DNA from: Bryobacterales bacterium KBS 96
Lineage (GTDB): Bacteria > Acidobacteriota > Terriglobia > Bryobacterales > Bryobacteraceae
Reading direction: 5' to 3'
DNA: 64,000 nt
Assembly (NCBI GenBank): GCA_000381625.1
Contig: KB906767.1
Span: forward strand, 903,683 to 967,682
Positions 1 to 8,323 of the stretch are shown one piece after another (the first letter of the stretch is position 1; every line of letters begins with the position of its first letter). The translations under genes were made by a program, and so were the position numbers. The notes under the pieces are model-generated. The model was not told where the DNA came from and did not search any database. It was given only the letters and a program-made list of their open reading frames with translations.

Positions 1-626
1 TAGAAAGCGCGAATCTCTTCGGCATCCATCTTCTGGAGTTCGGCATCGTACAGCGTTTTGTCCGATTGAGCCGGGGCCAGAGTCCGATAATCTTCGAGGC
101 CAATCGGGTCTTCCAGGATGAGCTGGCCAACTCTTTCGGGATACATTAGCGCGAAACGCACTGCCAGCATTCCTCCAGTGGAATGCCCGAGCACGACTGC
201 CTTCGTGACATGCAGTGCGTCGAGCAAATGCGCAGTATTGGCGGCAAGGAGCTGAAAACTGTAGCGAATGGCGGGTTTCGAAGATTTCCCCCAGCCGATC
301 TGATCCGGCGCAATCACGCGATACCCGGCCGCGCATAGTTCCCGTATGAGCGCGCCAAAGTAATATCCGCCGAAATTCTTGCCGTGCAGCAGCACCACAG
401 TACGGCCATTTGCCGGATGAGCCGCGGGCGCATCCATGTAAGCCATCCGGACATCCTGTCCTTGAATTTGAAGCGGAAGGAAATGAACCGGATACGGATA
501 GGGATACGACTCAAGAGCGATCCCCAGTGGCTGGAGCGCGGGCGTATCGTGCGGTGCGCTGAGTACGGCAGATTGCAATGTCAGGGCCAGAGCCAGCCCC
601 ATCGGCGCGAACTTCATACCCTTCAT
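1..626 (-). CDS. Alpha/beta hydrolase, exported (C-terminus cut by window edge)
   Basis: The reading frame opens at an ATG at 626 and runs without a stop for 208 codons to the window edge, so the C-terminal part is missing. The N-terminus (MKGMKFAPMGLALALTLQS) is a signal peptide, suggesting export. About 90 residues in comes the oxyanion-hole type HGKNFGG segment, then APDQIGWGKS and the nucleophile elbow GHSTGGM (GxSxG), all typical of alpha/beta-hydrolase-fold esterases and lipases. The catalytic acid and histidine would lie outside the window. The substrate cannot be told. It is divergent from the VOC gene at 739. Confidence 0.85.
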   Translation of the reverse strand, partial: MKGMKFAPMGLALALTLQSAVLSAPHDTPALQPLGIALESYPYPYPVHFLPLQIQGQDVRMAYMDAPAAHPANGRTVVLLHGKNFGGYYFGALIRELCAAGYRVIAPDQIGWGKSSKPAIRYSFQLLAANTAHLLDALHVTKAVVLGHSTGGMLAVRFALMYPERVGQLILEDPIGLEDYRTLAPAQSDKTLYDAELQKMDAEEIRAF

Positions 627-738
627 TCTCCTGAAACAACAGCGTACATGCGGGGGAGCCAGATCGCGGCTAACGTCTTTTACGGGGTTACCCTGCCGCC
701 CGCTTTCGTGTTAGAGTCTGCCGGAGGAGGTAAAGACA

Positions 739-1239
739 ATGGCTGGTCAAGTGAAGGCTGTCCCACAGGGATACCACACGCTCACATCCTATCTCGTGGT
801 TCAGGACGCGAATCGCGCGATCGATTTCTACAAGCAGGCATTCGGCGCTCAGGAATTGATGAGAATGGCGGCGCCCGGAGGAAAAATCGGACACGCCGAA
901 TTGAAAATCGGCGATTCCATGATGATGCTCTCCGATGAAATGCCGGGCGGCGCGGGCGGCCGGTCGCCGCAGTCCCTCGGTGGATCGACTGCCAGCATGT
1001 TCCTCTACGTGGACGATGTCGACGCCACGTTCAACCAAGCCGTAAAGGCGGGCGCAAAAGCAGATACGCCGCCAGCGGATATGTTCTGGGGCGACCGATT
1101 CGGGCGGCTAACAGACCCGTTCGGGCACCTATGGGGCATTGCCACGCATATCGAAGATGTCGCTCCGCAGGAGATGGAAAAACGTATGAAGGCGGCGATG
1201 GCGCAGATGTCGCAATCGGCCGGGCAAAAAGGCGGATAA
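739..1239 (+). CDS. VOC family protein (glyoxalase/PhnB-like)
   Basis: A 166-residue protein with the PhnB-type vicinal-oxygen-chelate layout: an N-terminal TSYLVVQDANRAIDFYKQAFGA segment (positions 15-37), a KIGHAELKIGDSMMMLSDE strand pair, and a C-terminal WGDRFGRLTDPFGHLWGIATH segment. These are the beta-alpha-beta-beta-beta modules of VOC proteins. Members bind a metal and act as glyoxalases, dioxygenases or resistance proteins; PhnB-like members are mostly of unknown function. The start is supported by GGAGGAGG about 8 bases upstream of the ATG. The last 30 residues are methionine- and lysine-rich and follow the domain. No signal peptide, so probably cytosolic. Confidence 0.85.
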   Translation: MAGQVKAVPQGYHTLTSYLVVQDANRAIDFYKQAFGAQELMRMAAPGGKIGHAELKIGDSMMMLSDEMPGGAGGRSPQSLGGSTASMFLYVDDVDATFNQAVKAGAKADTPPADMFWGDRFGRLTDPFGHLWGIATHIEDVAPQEMEKRMKAAMAQMSQSAGQKGG

Positions 1240-1246
1240 GCCGTAC

Positions 1247-1269
1247 CGGGCGCCGGCAGTCGGCGCCCG
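1247..1269. terminator. Hairpin between convergent genes
   Basis: A perfect 8-bp stem (CGGGCGCC at 1247-1254, GGCGCCCG at 1262-1269) with a 7-base loop lies in the 39-bp gap between the VOC gene and the convergent HAF/anchor-D gene. The A-run at 1272-1276 reads as T on the minus strand but lies before the hairpin there. It is therefore a plausible bidirectional terminator, not a textbook T-tailed one. Confidence 0.5.
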
Positions 1270-1278
1270 AACAAAAAC

Positions 1279-3186
1279 TCAGTTGCCCGTACCGGAGAGA
1301 CGCACGGTTTGCGGGCTCGATGGAGAGTTGTTATTCAATAAAAGCGCGGCGGTTCGCATGCCGGTAGCGGTGGGCTGGAAAGTGAATTTGATGCCGCACG
1401 TGTGATACGCCGGAAGAGTCCCGCTGCACGTATCGCGGACGATTTGAAAGTCAGCGGGATTGGCGCCACCGACAGATGCAGGCGAAAAGGTTATTGGCTC
1501 GGTGCCGTTATTGTAGATGTAAACGGTCGCGGGACCGGTGGCCTGGCCAACGCGGCGCGTACCGAACATCCAACTTGTGTTTGAGAATTGGAGCGATTTG
1601 CCCTCGCCGACGCCTCCGACCTTTACAAAGTTATTGAAATTGAAGTCGTTGTCAAACTCAAGGAATGAGTTGCGCCCACCTACCGCGGTAGGAGTGAAAT
1701 CGAAGCTCACGCTGCAGGTGTGATACGCAAACAGGACTCCGGTGCAAAGGTCCTTGATGATTTTGAAATCACCGTTATTTTCGAATTCGAAGTATATTTT
1801 CGAGAACGTCACCTTCCAGGGGCCGGTATTATAGATCCAGATCGTGCCGGGACCGCTGGTTTCACCCACCGGATGGCCGCTGAATGTCCAGTTATTTCTG
1901 GAAAACTGAAGCGATTGGTTCCGGGCGCTTCCAGAAAGCTGAATTATATGCGGGCCATCGGGAGTGTTATCGTACAAAACGACGGGTCTAGTGGTGTTCT
2001 TCTCTTCCATGGACGGAGCATAGCTAAGCTCGACACCACATGTCTGTCCCGGCGGCACTTCATCCGGGCAGGCGTGAGTGAAGAAGTCCTCGCGATTTTC
2101 CGAGACGACCTTTCTCAGCGACAGCGGCGCATTTCCGCCATTGCCAAGGTTTATCGTGATGTCGCTCTCCTGGTCAACGGGTGTAAGCGGAAACTTCACA
2201 CTTTTCGGAAGCCCCTCCAATGCGGGCTGGCCACTCTGAGGCAGGCCGACAAAGGCAACCTGAACACTGGGGTTGCTATTTCCCATATCGTAGACAATCG
2301 CCCCGGCAACAGTGCCATTCCCACTGATCGCTAACGGCGCTTGACTGTCAACATTGATTTTTGACGGCAAGATGCTCTGACAGTCGATGATTGGAAAGTG
2401 CCCGCTTGTGTTGCGGAGAAGCGGCAATTCGTCTCCGAAACCGAAGGAGAAGGCCGCAGCAGTGACCTCGCCTTCGTTATCGATTCCATACACGGCCCAA
2501 GGTGTCGTGTAAAGAGGAAAGGAAAGCGGGGTCGAACCCCCGTCTGAATGGTAGATCTGAAAATCCCCCCAGAGGACATAGTCCTTCGAGTCGTTGATGG
2601 CGGCGGTGCGGAAATCACCCTCCTGACAACACGCCCGCCAGGGAAAAACGCTGAAATTGCCCTGCGTATCTCGAACAACAGAATGCCATTGCGAATCGTC
2701 CTGGCTGTCCGTAGGTGGATGGATCACTCCGAGAAGATTCCCATTATCGCTAATAGCCCATAGCTCCAGCGCGTCTCCGGAGAACTGCGCCGGCGGATCA
2801 ATCTGCAGAAACTTGCCGTCGGCGTTGCGAATGTATCCGTGTTCGATTCCGTTTACGTCGGTAAAAGTCCCTACAATCTGGCCGCTGTTGTTAATGCTTC
2901 GGGCGCTTGTCCCGTTGCTCTTCGGATACTGAATCGAAACAATAGTGCCGTTCGCAAGACGCGAAACTCCGTGTTCTACACAACTTCCGTTGTTGCAAAC
3001 CTGGTAGGTCCCGACTGTATCTCCGCGGTCATTCACGCCGCTTGGGTAATTGGCGCCCTGAATGCTACTTTCAGGAATCACGTCCCGATATTGAACGGCG
3101 TGACAGGTGTAGGCAGTTGCCGAGGCCTGAACAGCGAGAGCAACAGCCAGAGTAAGCCCGAGTCCTATTCGTTGGCAGCGTTTCAT
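1279..3186 (-). CDS. Secreted HAF-repeat / choice-of-anchor-D protein
   Basis: A 635-residue protein with a signal peptide (MKRCQRIGLGLTLAVALAVQ). Residues of about 50-310 carry repeats of the HAF type (GVNDRGDTVGTYQ, INNSGQIVGTF, ISDNGNLLGVI, IDNEGEV, ISGNGTVAGAI), which probably form a beta-propeller. Residues of about 325-635 hold three immunoglobulin-like choice-of-anchor-D (ASPM/SPD-2/Hydin-like) modules. Each module has two cysteines at matching places (HACP..GQTC, DLCT..YHTC, DTCS..YHTC), likely one disulfide per module. An in-frame ATG at 3201 exists, but AGGAGG at 3193-3198 sits 6 bases before the ATG at 3186, which decides the start. No cell-wall or membrane anchor is visible. A surface or adhesion role is inference only. 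Confidence 0.8.
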   Translation of the reverse strand: MKRCQRIGLGLTLAVALAVQASATAYTCHAVQYRDVIPESSIQGANYPSGVNDRGDTVGTYQVCNNGSCVEHGVSRLANGTIVSIQYPKSNGTSARSINNSGQIVGTFTDVNGIEHGYIRNADGKFLQIDPPAQFSGDALELWAISDNGNLLGVIHPPTDSQDDSQWHSVVRDTQGNFSVFPWRACCQEGDFRTAAINDSKDYVLWGDFQIYHSDGGSTPLSFPLYTTPWAVYGIDNEGEVTAAAFSFGFGDELPLLRNTSGHFPIIDCQSILPSKINVDSQAPLAISGNGTVAGAIVYDMGNSNPSVQVAFVGLPQSGQPALEGLPKSVKFPLTPVDQESDITINLGNGGNAPLSLRKVVSENREDFFTHACPDEVPPGQTCGVELSYAPSMEEKNTTRPVVLYDNTPDGPHIIQLSGSARNQSLQFSRNNWTFSGHPVGETSGPGTIWIYNTGPWKVTFSKIYFEFENNGDFKIIKDLCTGVLFAYHTCSVSFDFTPTAVGGRNSFLEFDNDFNFNNFVKVGGVGEGKSLQFSNTSWMFGTRRVGQATGPATVYIYNNGTEPITFSPASVGGANPADFQIVRDTCSGTLPAYHTCGIKFTFQPTATGMRTAALLLNNNSPSSPQTVRLSGTGN

Positions 3187-3543
3187 GGTTAACCTCCTCA
3201 TGAACCCGCTAGGTTAGCGATCGCGGCGAATCACTATAGCACGAATGACCGGTTCCGTTCCAAGAGTTTGCTAACGTTCCGCGGGAGCGCCACTGCTTAT
3301 ACCAGAGGATTAGCTCAGTGGCACGTTTCCAGCTAGATCATCAAGAGTTAGGCATCGAACTCGACAACAGTTCAGTGGCAGATACGCTCCATTTATCGCT
3401 TGTTCCGGGCTCGTCCCAAGAGTATTTATCAATATAAGAAAAAGCGACGTAATTTATGGCATCTCAAATGGATTTACGATAATTAGCGAGCGTAGCATCC
3501 AGCTTTTCTCGGCCTTCTAACCTTTGCTACCATCGAGAGTTCG
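3187..3543. other. Intergenic stretch, divergent promoters expected
   Basis: About 357 bp between the leftward HAF/anchor-D gene and the rightward beta-lactamase-fold gene. It is more AT-rich around 3420-3500 than its flanks and should hold both promoters. No convincing -35/-10 pair, repeat or RNA gene was identified. Confidence 0.4.
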
Positions 3544-4587
3544 ATGCGAGTTGTATCTATACTTCTGCTGCTGTTTGCTATTCCGTTACTGGCCAAATCC
3601 CGATCCAAGAGCAGGGACCTGGTCATGTACTTCGTGGAGGTGGAGGGCGGTCAGACCACGCTTATCGTCACGCCGGAAAACGAATCCATCTTAATCGACG
3701 GAAGTTCGCAGGGCCGCGGCTTCAGCGCTGCGGGCGCGATCGCCGCCATTGCAAAGATGGCGAAGGTGGAGAAGATCAATTATTTGGTGTTGACCCATGG
3801 AGCCGAATCCGGCCCCGGCACTTCGCCGCAATCGATCGCAATGCTGCCGGTTGACGCGATCGTTAGTCCTGCCCGGAATCGGAAGGAGGCCGCATTGCGG
3901 CACACCAGTTTTCTGCAGCCGGTGGCAATCTCAGGAGATCAACACCTGGCGGTGAAGCCGGGCGATCATCTTCCGATCGAGGGAGACGTGGATGCGATCG
4001 TCGTCTCGGCCGATGGCAAATTATTGTCAAGGCCATTGCCGACGGGAGGAAACGTAAATACGTTTTGCCCGGCAACGCCGGATACTCAGGCCGATTCAAG
4101 CGAGCATGCGCGGGCGCTGGGTACTTTTTGGCACTACGGCCGGTTTCGCATGATGAATCTGGGAGATTTGACCTGGAATAAGGAAGAGGAATTGATGTGC
4201 CCGGTAAACCGGCTCGGCAAGGTGGATGTCTTGGCCGTTTCGCCCGGGCCTGGCCAGAGAAGCAGTTCCGCCTTAGTTCACGATCTGACGCCGCGCATCG
4301 CCATCCTAGGAGATGACGCCCGCGACGGCAGTTCACCTTCGACGTACGACATTCTCGAAACGGCCGGCAGTCTCAAGACGATCTGGCAATTGCACCGCTC
4401 AGACGCGGCCGGGCGTAACACGCCCGATTCGTACATCGCAAACGTTGGGAACGAGGATAAGGGCTATTACCTCAAACTCACGGCTCATGAAAACGGAGCG
4501 TTTGAGATCTACAACTCGCGAAATAAATTCACCCGGAAATACGAAGAACCTTACAGCTTTGGAAGCTACAAATGGGAGACGCGCTGA
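3544..4587 (+). CDS. Exported metallo-beta-lactamase-fold protein with altered metal motifs
   Basis: A 347-residue protein with a short signal peptide (MRVVSILLLLFAIPLLAKS). It has the core pattern of ComEC/Rec2-like metallo-beta-lactamase-fold hydrolases: MYFVEVEGGQTTLIVTPENESILIDGS, then KINYLVLTHGAESG, then a MNLGDLTWNKEEELMCP segment and VDVLAVSPGP. In active relatives the second segment is HxHxDH and the last a SHHG-type motif; here both read differently (THGAESG, SPGP), so the metal site appears degenerate. The ILGDDARDGSSPSTYDIL segment matches the usual C-terminal NNGARKG-type region, again altered. It probably has a structural or binding role in the periplasm instead of hydrolysis. 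No SD of note. Confidence 0.7.
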   Translation: MRVVSILLLLFAIPLLAKSRSKSRDLVMYFVEVEGGQTTLIVTPENESILIDGSSQGRGFSAAGAIAAIAKMAKVEKINYLVLTHGAESGPGTSPQSIAMLPVDAIVSPARNRKEAALRHTSFLQPVAISGDQHLAVKPGDHLPIEGDVDAIVVSADGKLLSRPLPTGGNVNTFCPATPDTQADSSEHARALGTFWHYGRFRMMNLGDLTWNKEEELMCPVNRLGKVDVLAVSPGPGQRSSSALVHDLTPRIAILGDDARDGSSPSTYDILETAGSLKTIWQLHRSDAAGRNTPDSYIANVGNEDKGYYLKLTAHENGAFEIYNSRNKFTRKYEEPYSFGSYKWETR

Positions 4588-4903
4588 GGTTTTTAGTAAC
4601 CGAGACGTATCCCGCAACTAACATTCCTCGCAATTCTGTTAAAACTCACGGCTAAGAGGTCATAGGCTTGTGTTCGGATAATGGTGTCTTCCGCCGAATC
4701 GAAGATCGAGCCCCGGCAAAGATCTGAGTGGCGATCGAGTACTCGCCGAGATTGCTGCGCGAGTTTTCCAGTGCTTGCTCGGTGACGAAACGAAGGAACT
4801 ATTGGAGGACGGCGGCGTTGCGAAACCGTGGTATGCTCCTTCGGGTACTCTGGTTTCTTCAAACTGAGAAACGTAGGGTACCCCAGGTGACAGGGGAACA
4901 CAT
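4588..4903. other. Intergenic stretch without recognisable features
   Basis: About 316 bp ahead of the TonB receptor gene. Short open frames occur on the minus strand and overlap the receptor gene antisense, but none has a recognisable product or ribosome binding site. The receptor promoter is expected here; I could not place it. Confidence 0.4.
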
Positions 4904-7900
4904 ATGTACAGCCATCCGGAAAAGCCGACGACGCGAAACGCCCGTCCGTCGAGATTTTCGCCAAAGTTTTCAATGATTCGAGCAGTTTGCCTGCTCGCGG
5001 GCCTTTCGCTTTTGTTCTTGCTTCCCACATGCCGGGGACAGGTGGTGACGGCCACCCTAACCGGAAACGTCAGGGATTCGAGCGGCGCGTCCGTTCCGAA
5101 CGCAAAGGTAACGGCAACCCAGGTATCCACCGGCGTAGCCAGATCGACGACCACGACGGCAGAAGGACTTTACAATCTGCCGTATCTGAATCCGGGCGTC
5201 TACAAGGTAGACGTCGAAGCGCCGGGCTTTAAGAAGTTCTCCCAACCGAATGTCAACCTGGATGTCTCAACTGTGGCTCGCATCGACGCAACACTGACTC
5301 CAGGGAATATCCAAGAAACAGTGACAGTGACTGGCGGGGCGCCGGTCCTGCAGACCGAAAATGCCGAAGTCGCGAAAAACTTCGGCACACAGGAAATCAG
5401 AGAACTTCCGATCGCAAACCGCAACTTTCAGGCGCTTGCCGGATTGACCGCGGGCGTATCGCTTCCGGTGCAAAGCTTTCCTACCACCGAAGATCCGCAA
5501 GGCACGACTTTCTTCAACGCGAACGGCCAAGGCAACTCCGCCAACAACACCATCGTAGATGGCGTGGATAATACGAATCCGACCCTCGGACTGAGCATCT
5601 ACCTGCCGAATCCCGAAGTGGTTGAGGAGGTTCACGTCACAACGAGCAACTACAGCGCGGAATTTGGGCGGGTTGCCGGCGCGGTCGTCAACGTGGTGAC
5701 CAGGGGAGGCACGAATGAGTTCCACGGAAGTTTGTACGAATTCAATCGAGTAGCGGCGCTCGCCGCGCGCGACTTCTTTAATACCAGCGACCAGCCGAAG
5801 CCGGGCTTGACGCGAAACGAGTTCGGTGGCGTTTTAGGCGGCCCGGTTATCAAAGACAAAACTTTCTTCTTCTTCGGGTATCAAGGCCGCTATCTCCGGC
5901 AATCGAGCACGTCGATCAACACTGTGCCATTGCCACAGTATCTGAACGGAGACTTTAGCGGGGTTCCGGGACTTACGTTATACGATCCAACGACAGGCAA
6001 TCACGATGGAACGGGACGGCAGCCGTTTGCCAACAACATCATTCCCCATATCAACCCGATCGCGGGGCGGCTCAACTCATATCTTCCGACACCGAATTTG
6101 CCGGGAATTCAGCAGAATTATGTTTCAAACGTGCCGTCGCCATACGACGGCAACAGCTACGATGCCCGCGTCGACCACAACTTTTCAGAACAAACAAAGA
6201 TCTTCGCGAAGATGGCCACATCGCATTACTCCGTTTCGCAAGGCGGCGTCTTCGGGGATACAGTCAGTGATGCCGTGGGAGCCAAAGACTACACCGTCAC
6301 CGCCATTGTCAACCTGACGCACGGCTTCAGTCCCACTCTTCTGACAGAACTTCGTGTCGGCTATAACCGGTACCGGACCAACGTCAACGGGATTGACACG
6401 ACGACGATCACCAATCAAAAGCTCGGCATCGGCAACCCCAACCCGGATACGATCTCATCAACCGGTTTCGCGAACGTGGACGTCAATGGAATGCCTGAAT
6501 TAGGAAACACTCAGGTTTATTATCCGCTGGTGAATACCGACAATCTATTCGATGTGGTTGACAGTTGGAGCAAAAGCCTTCTGAAACACACGTTGAAATG
6601 GGGTGTGGAAATTCACCGGAACCGGATGGATCGATTTCAACCACAAGGCTTGAATCTTGGGCCTCGCGGCCTGTTTACGTTTAATCCCGGAACCACGGAG
6701 TTGAACGGCGGAACCGCGGGTCTTGGACCGTACGGGTCCTATCTCAATTCGCTTGCCGCTTATCTCATTGGCGCAACTGACCAAACCAGCCGGACGTATC
6801 AAACCGTCACTCCGACAAATCGCCAGACTCAACTCGCCGGGTATTTACAAGATACCTATCAGGTAAGTTCCAGATTAACGCTCGATCTCGGTTTGCGATA
6901 CGACTTCTACAGCCCGATCACACCGCGTTATAAAGGCGGAGCCTCGAACTACGATCCCGCTACCAACACGCTGCTGATTGCAGGCTATGGAGATGTGGAT
7001 CTCGCCACAGGAGTAAATTCGCAGTCAATTGTCCAACCGCGCGTGGGGTTTGCCTATCGTATCGGACAGAAGTCCGTCGTTCGCGGCGGATATGCAATCA
7101 GCGGCTGGACCGGCCGGTTCGGCTTTACGGGCGGCACTCTATCAACACAGTTTCCGGTGATCAACAACGTGCAATTAGGAAATACGGGAGACTACATTGT
7201 AGACGGCTCGTTTAACAGCCTGCCGCCCGTTCCCGCGATCTCATTGCCGTCGAATGGCCTTATCAATCCGGCGCCAAATGAGGCGTTTTTTGTTATTCCA
7301 TCCTATAACCCACTCCCCTACGTGGAAAACTATAACCTCACGTTTCAACACGAGTTCAATGCCGGCCTGGTCATAGACGCCGGGTACGTGGGCAATGTGG
7401 GAAGGCAGCTTCCTTACAACCAGGAGTTGAATGCCGCTTATCCGGGAACAGGCACAGCCGGGCTTGCGCTAAACCAGGCCTACGGGCGTACAGCAAGCAC
7501 CAGTGAGCGCGCTAATGGAGTGAATAGCAACTACAATTCACTTCAGGTGAATCTGTCTAAGCGCTTCTCGCAAGGACTTAGCTTTACGATCGCCTATGCC
7601 TATAGCAAGTCGTTGGACTTAGGCAGCAATCAAGCCGGCTTCACCGACAATCTCAACCGCCAAAGACAATACGGTCCGGCGGATTTCGATCAGACGCATA
7701 TGCTGACGATCAGCCACGTCTACGAACTCCCCTTCGGCAAAGGTAAGCCACTATTGAGCAACGGCGGCGTATTGGCGGCAATCGCCTCCGGGTGGCAGTT
7801 GAACGGAATTTTCCGATTTGCAACGGGAACTCCGTTCACAGCAGGCGCCGATGCAACTTCTTGCGATTGCCCCGGCAACGGCAATTTCGCAGACGCTATT

Positions 7901-8236
7901 TCGCCTGTGCACATCTTAGGCGGAATCGGCCCCGGACAACCTTGGTTCACTACCTCCTCGTTCGCCGCTCCCGCGGCCAATCAGTTCGGCAATGCCGGAA
8001 GAAACACGATCAGAGGCCCTTCCCTGAAGAACTACGATTTTTCGTTGTTCCGGACATTCGCGATCGGAGAACGCTATAAGTTGGAATTTCGCGGAGAGTT
8101 CTATAACTTGACCAATACGCCGCATTTCAGCAATCCGGATGGCAACGTCAACGACAGCACGTTCGGAATTGTTTCGGGCACTTTGAGCGGCGCGCCAAAT
8201 CGCCAGGTGCAGGGCGGCTTCCGGTTCATGTTCTGA
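4904..8236 (+). CDS. TonB-dependent receptor, Oar-like, with carboxypeptidase-regulatory domain
   Basis: A 1110-residue outer-membrane receptor of the acidobacterial Oar-like type. After the signal peptide (from Met24, MIRAVCLLAGLSLLFLLP) comes a carboxypeptidase-regulatory-like beta domain (about 46-135: TATLTGNVRDSSGASVPNAK, EGLYNLPYLNPGVYKVDVEAPGF). A plug domain follows (about 150-260: ENAEVAKNFGTQEIRELPI, NNTIVDGVDNTNP, VEEVHVTTSNYSAEFGRVAG), then a large beta-barrel ending in QGGFRFMF with a terminal phenylalanine, as expected for BAM insertion. These receptors import bulky substrates such as oligosaccharides using TonB energy. Two starts are possible: ATG 4904 with AGGGG about 7 bases upstream, or ATG 4973 directly at the signal peptide. 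It precedes the glycosidase and oxidoreductase genes, suggesting a carbohydrate ligand. Confidence 0.88.
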   Translation: MYSHPEKPTTRNARPSRFSPKFSMIRAVCLLAGLSLLFLLPTCRGQVVTATLTGNVRDSSGASVPNAKVTATQVSTGVARSTTTTAEGLYNLPYLNPGVYKVDVEAPGFKKFSQPNVNLDVSTVARIDATLTPGNIQETVTVTGGAPVLQTENAEVAKNFGTQEIRELPIANRNFQALAGLTAGVSLPVQSFPTTEDPQGTTFFNANGQGNSANNTIVDGVDNTNPTLGLSIYLPNPEVVEEVHVTTSNYSAEFGRVAGAVVNVVTRGGTNEFHGSLYEFNRVAALAARDFFNTSDQPKPGLTRNEFGGVLGGPVIKDKTFFFFGYQGRYLRQSSTSINTVPLPQYLNGDFSGVPGLTLYDPTTGNHDGTGRQPFANNIIPHINPIAGRLNSYLPTPNLPGIQQNYVSNVPSPYDGNSYDARVDHNFSEQTKIFAKMATSHYSVSQGGVFGDTVSDAVGAKDYTVTAIVNLTHGFSPTLLTELRVGYNRYRTNVNGIDTTTITNQKLGIGNPNPDTISSTGFANVDVNGMPELGNTQVYYPLVNTDNLFDVVDSWSKSLLKHTLKWGVEIHRNRMDRFQPQGLNLGPRGLFTFNPGTTELNGGTAGLGPYGSYLNSLAAYLIGATDQTSRTYQTVTPTNRQTQLAGYLQDTYQVSSRLTLDLGLRYDFYSPITPRYKGGASNYDPATNTLLIAGYGDVDLATGVNSQSIVQPRVGFAYRIGQKSVVRGGYAISGWTGRFGFTGGTLSTQFPVINNVQLGNTGDYIVDGSFNSLPPVPAISLPSNGLINPAPNEAFFVIPSYNPLPYVENYNLTFQHEFNAGLVIDAGYVGNVGRQLPYNQELNAAYPGTGTAGLALNQAYGRTASTSERANGVNSNYNSLQVNLSKRFSQGLSFTIAYAYSKSLDLGSNQAGFTDNLNRQRQYGPADFDQTHMLTISHVYELPFGKGKPLLSNGGVLAAIASGWQLNGIFRFATGTPFTAGADATSCDCPGNGNFADAISPVHILGGIGPGQPWFTTSSFAAPAANQFGNAGRNTIRGPSLKNYDFSLFRTFAIGERYKLEFRGEFYNLTNTPHFSNPDGNVNDSTFGIVSGTLSGAPNRQVQGGFRFMF

Positions 8237-8323
8237 AGCGTTGAAATTGCTGCTTGGACCGGCTCACGACTGTCACCTGGCGCTCGGCCGGCCCGAAGCT
8301 GAAATAATGCCAACAACCCAGCT

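Noticed and set aside
3306..3380. tRNA-like D-arm string GATTAGCTCAGTGG
   Set aside because: No acceptor stem, anticodon arm or T-arm pairing could be built around it, so it is not a tRNA gene.
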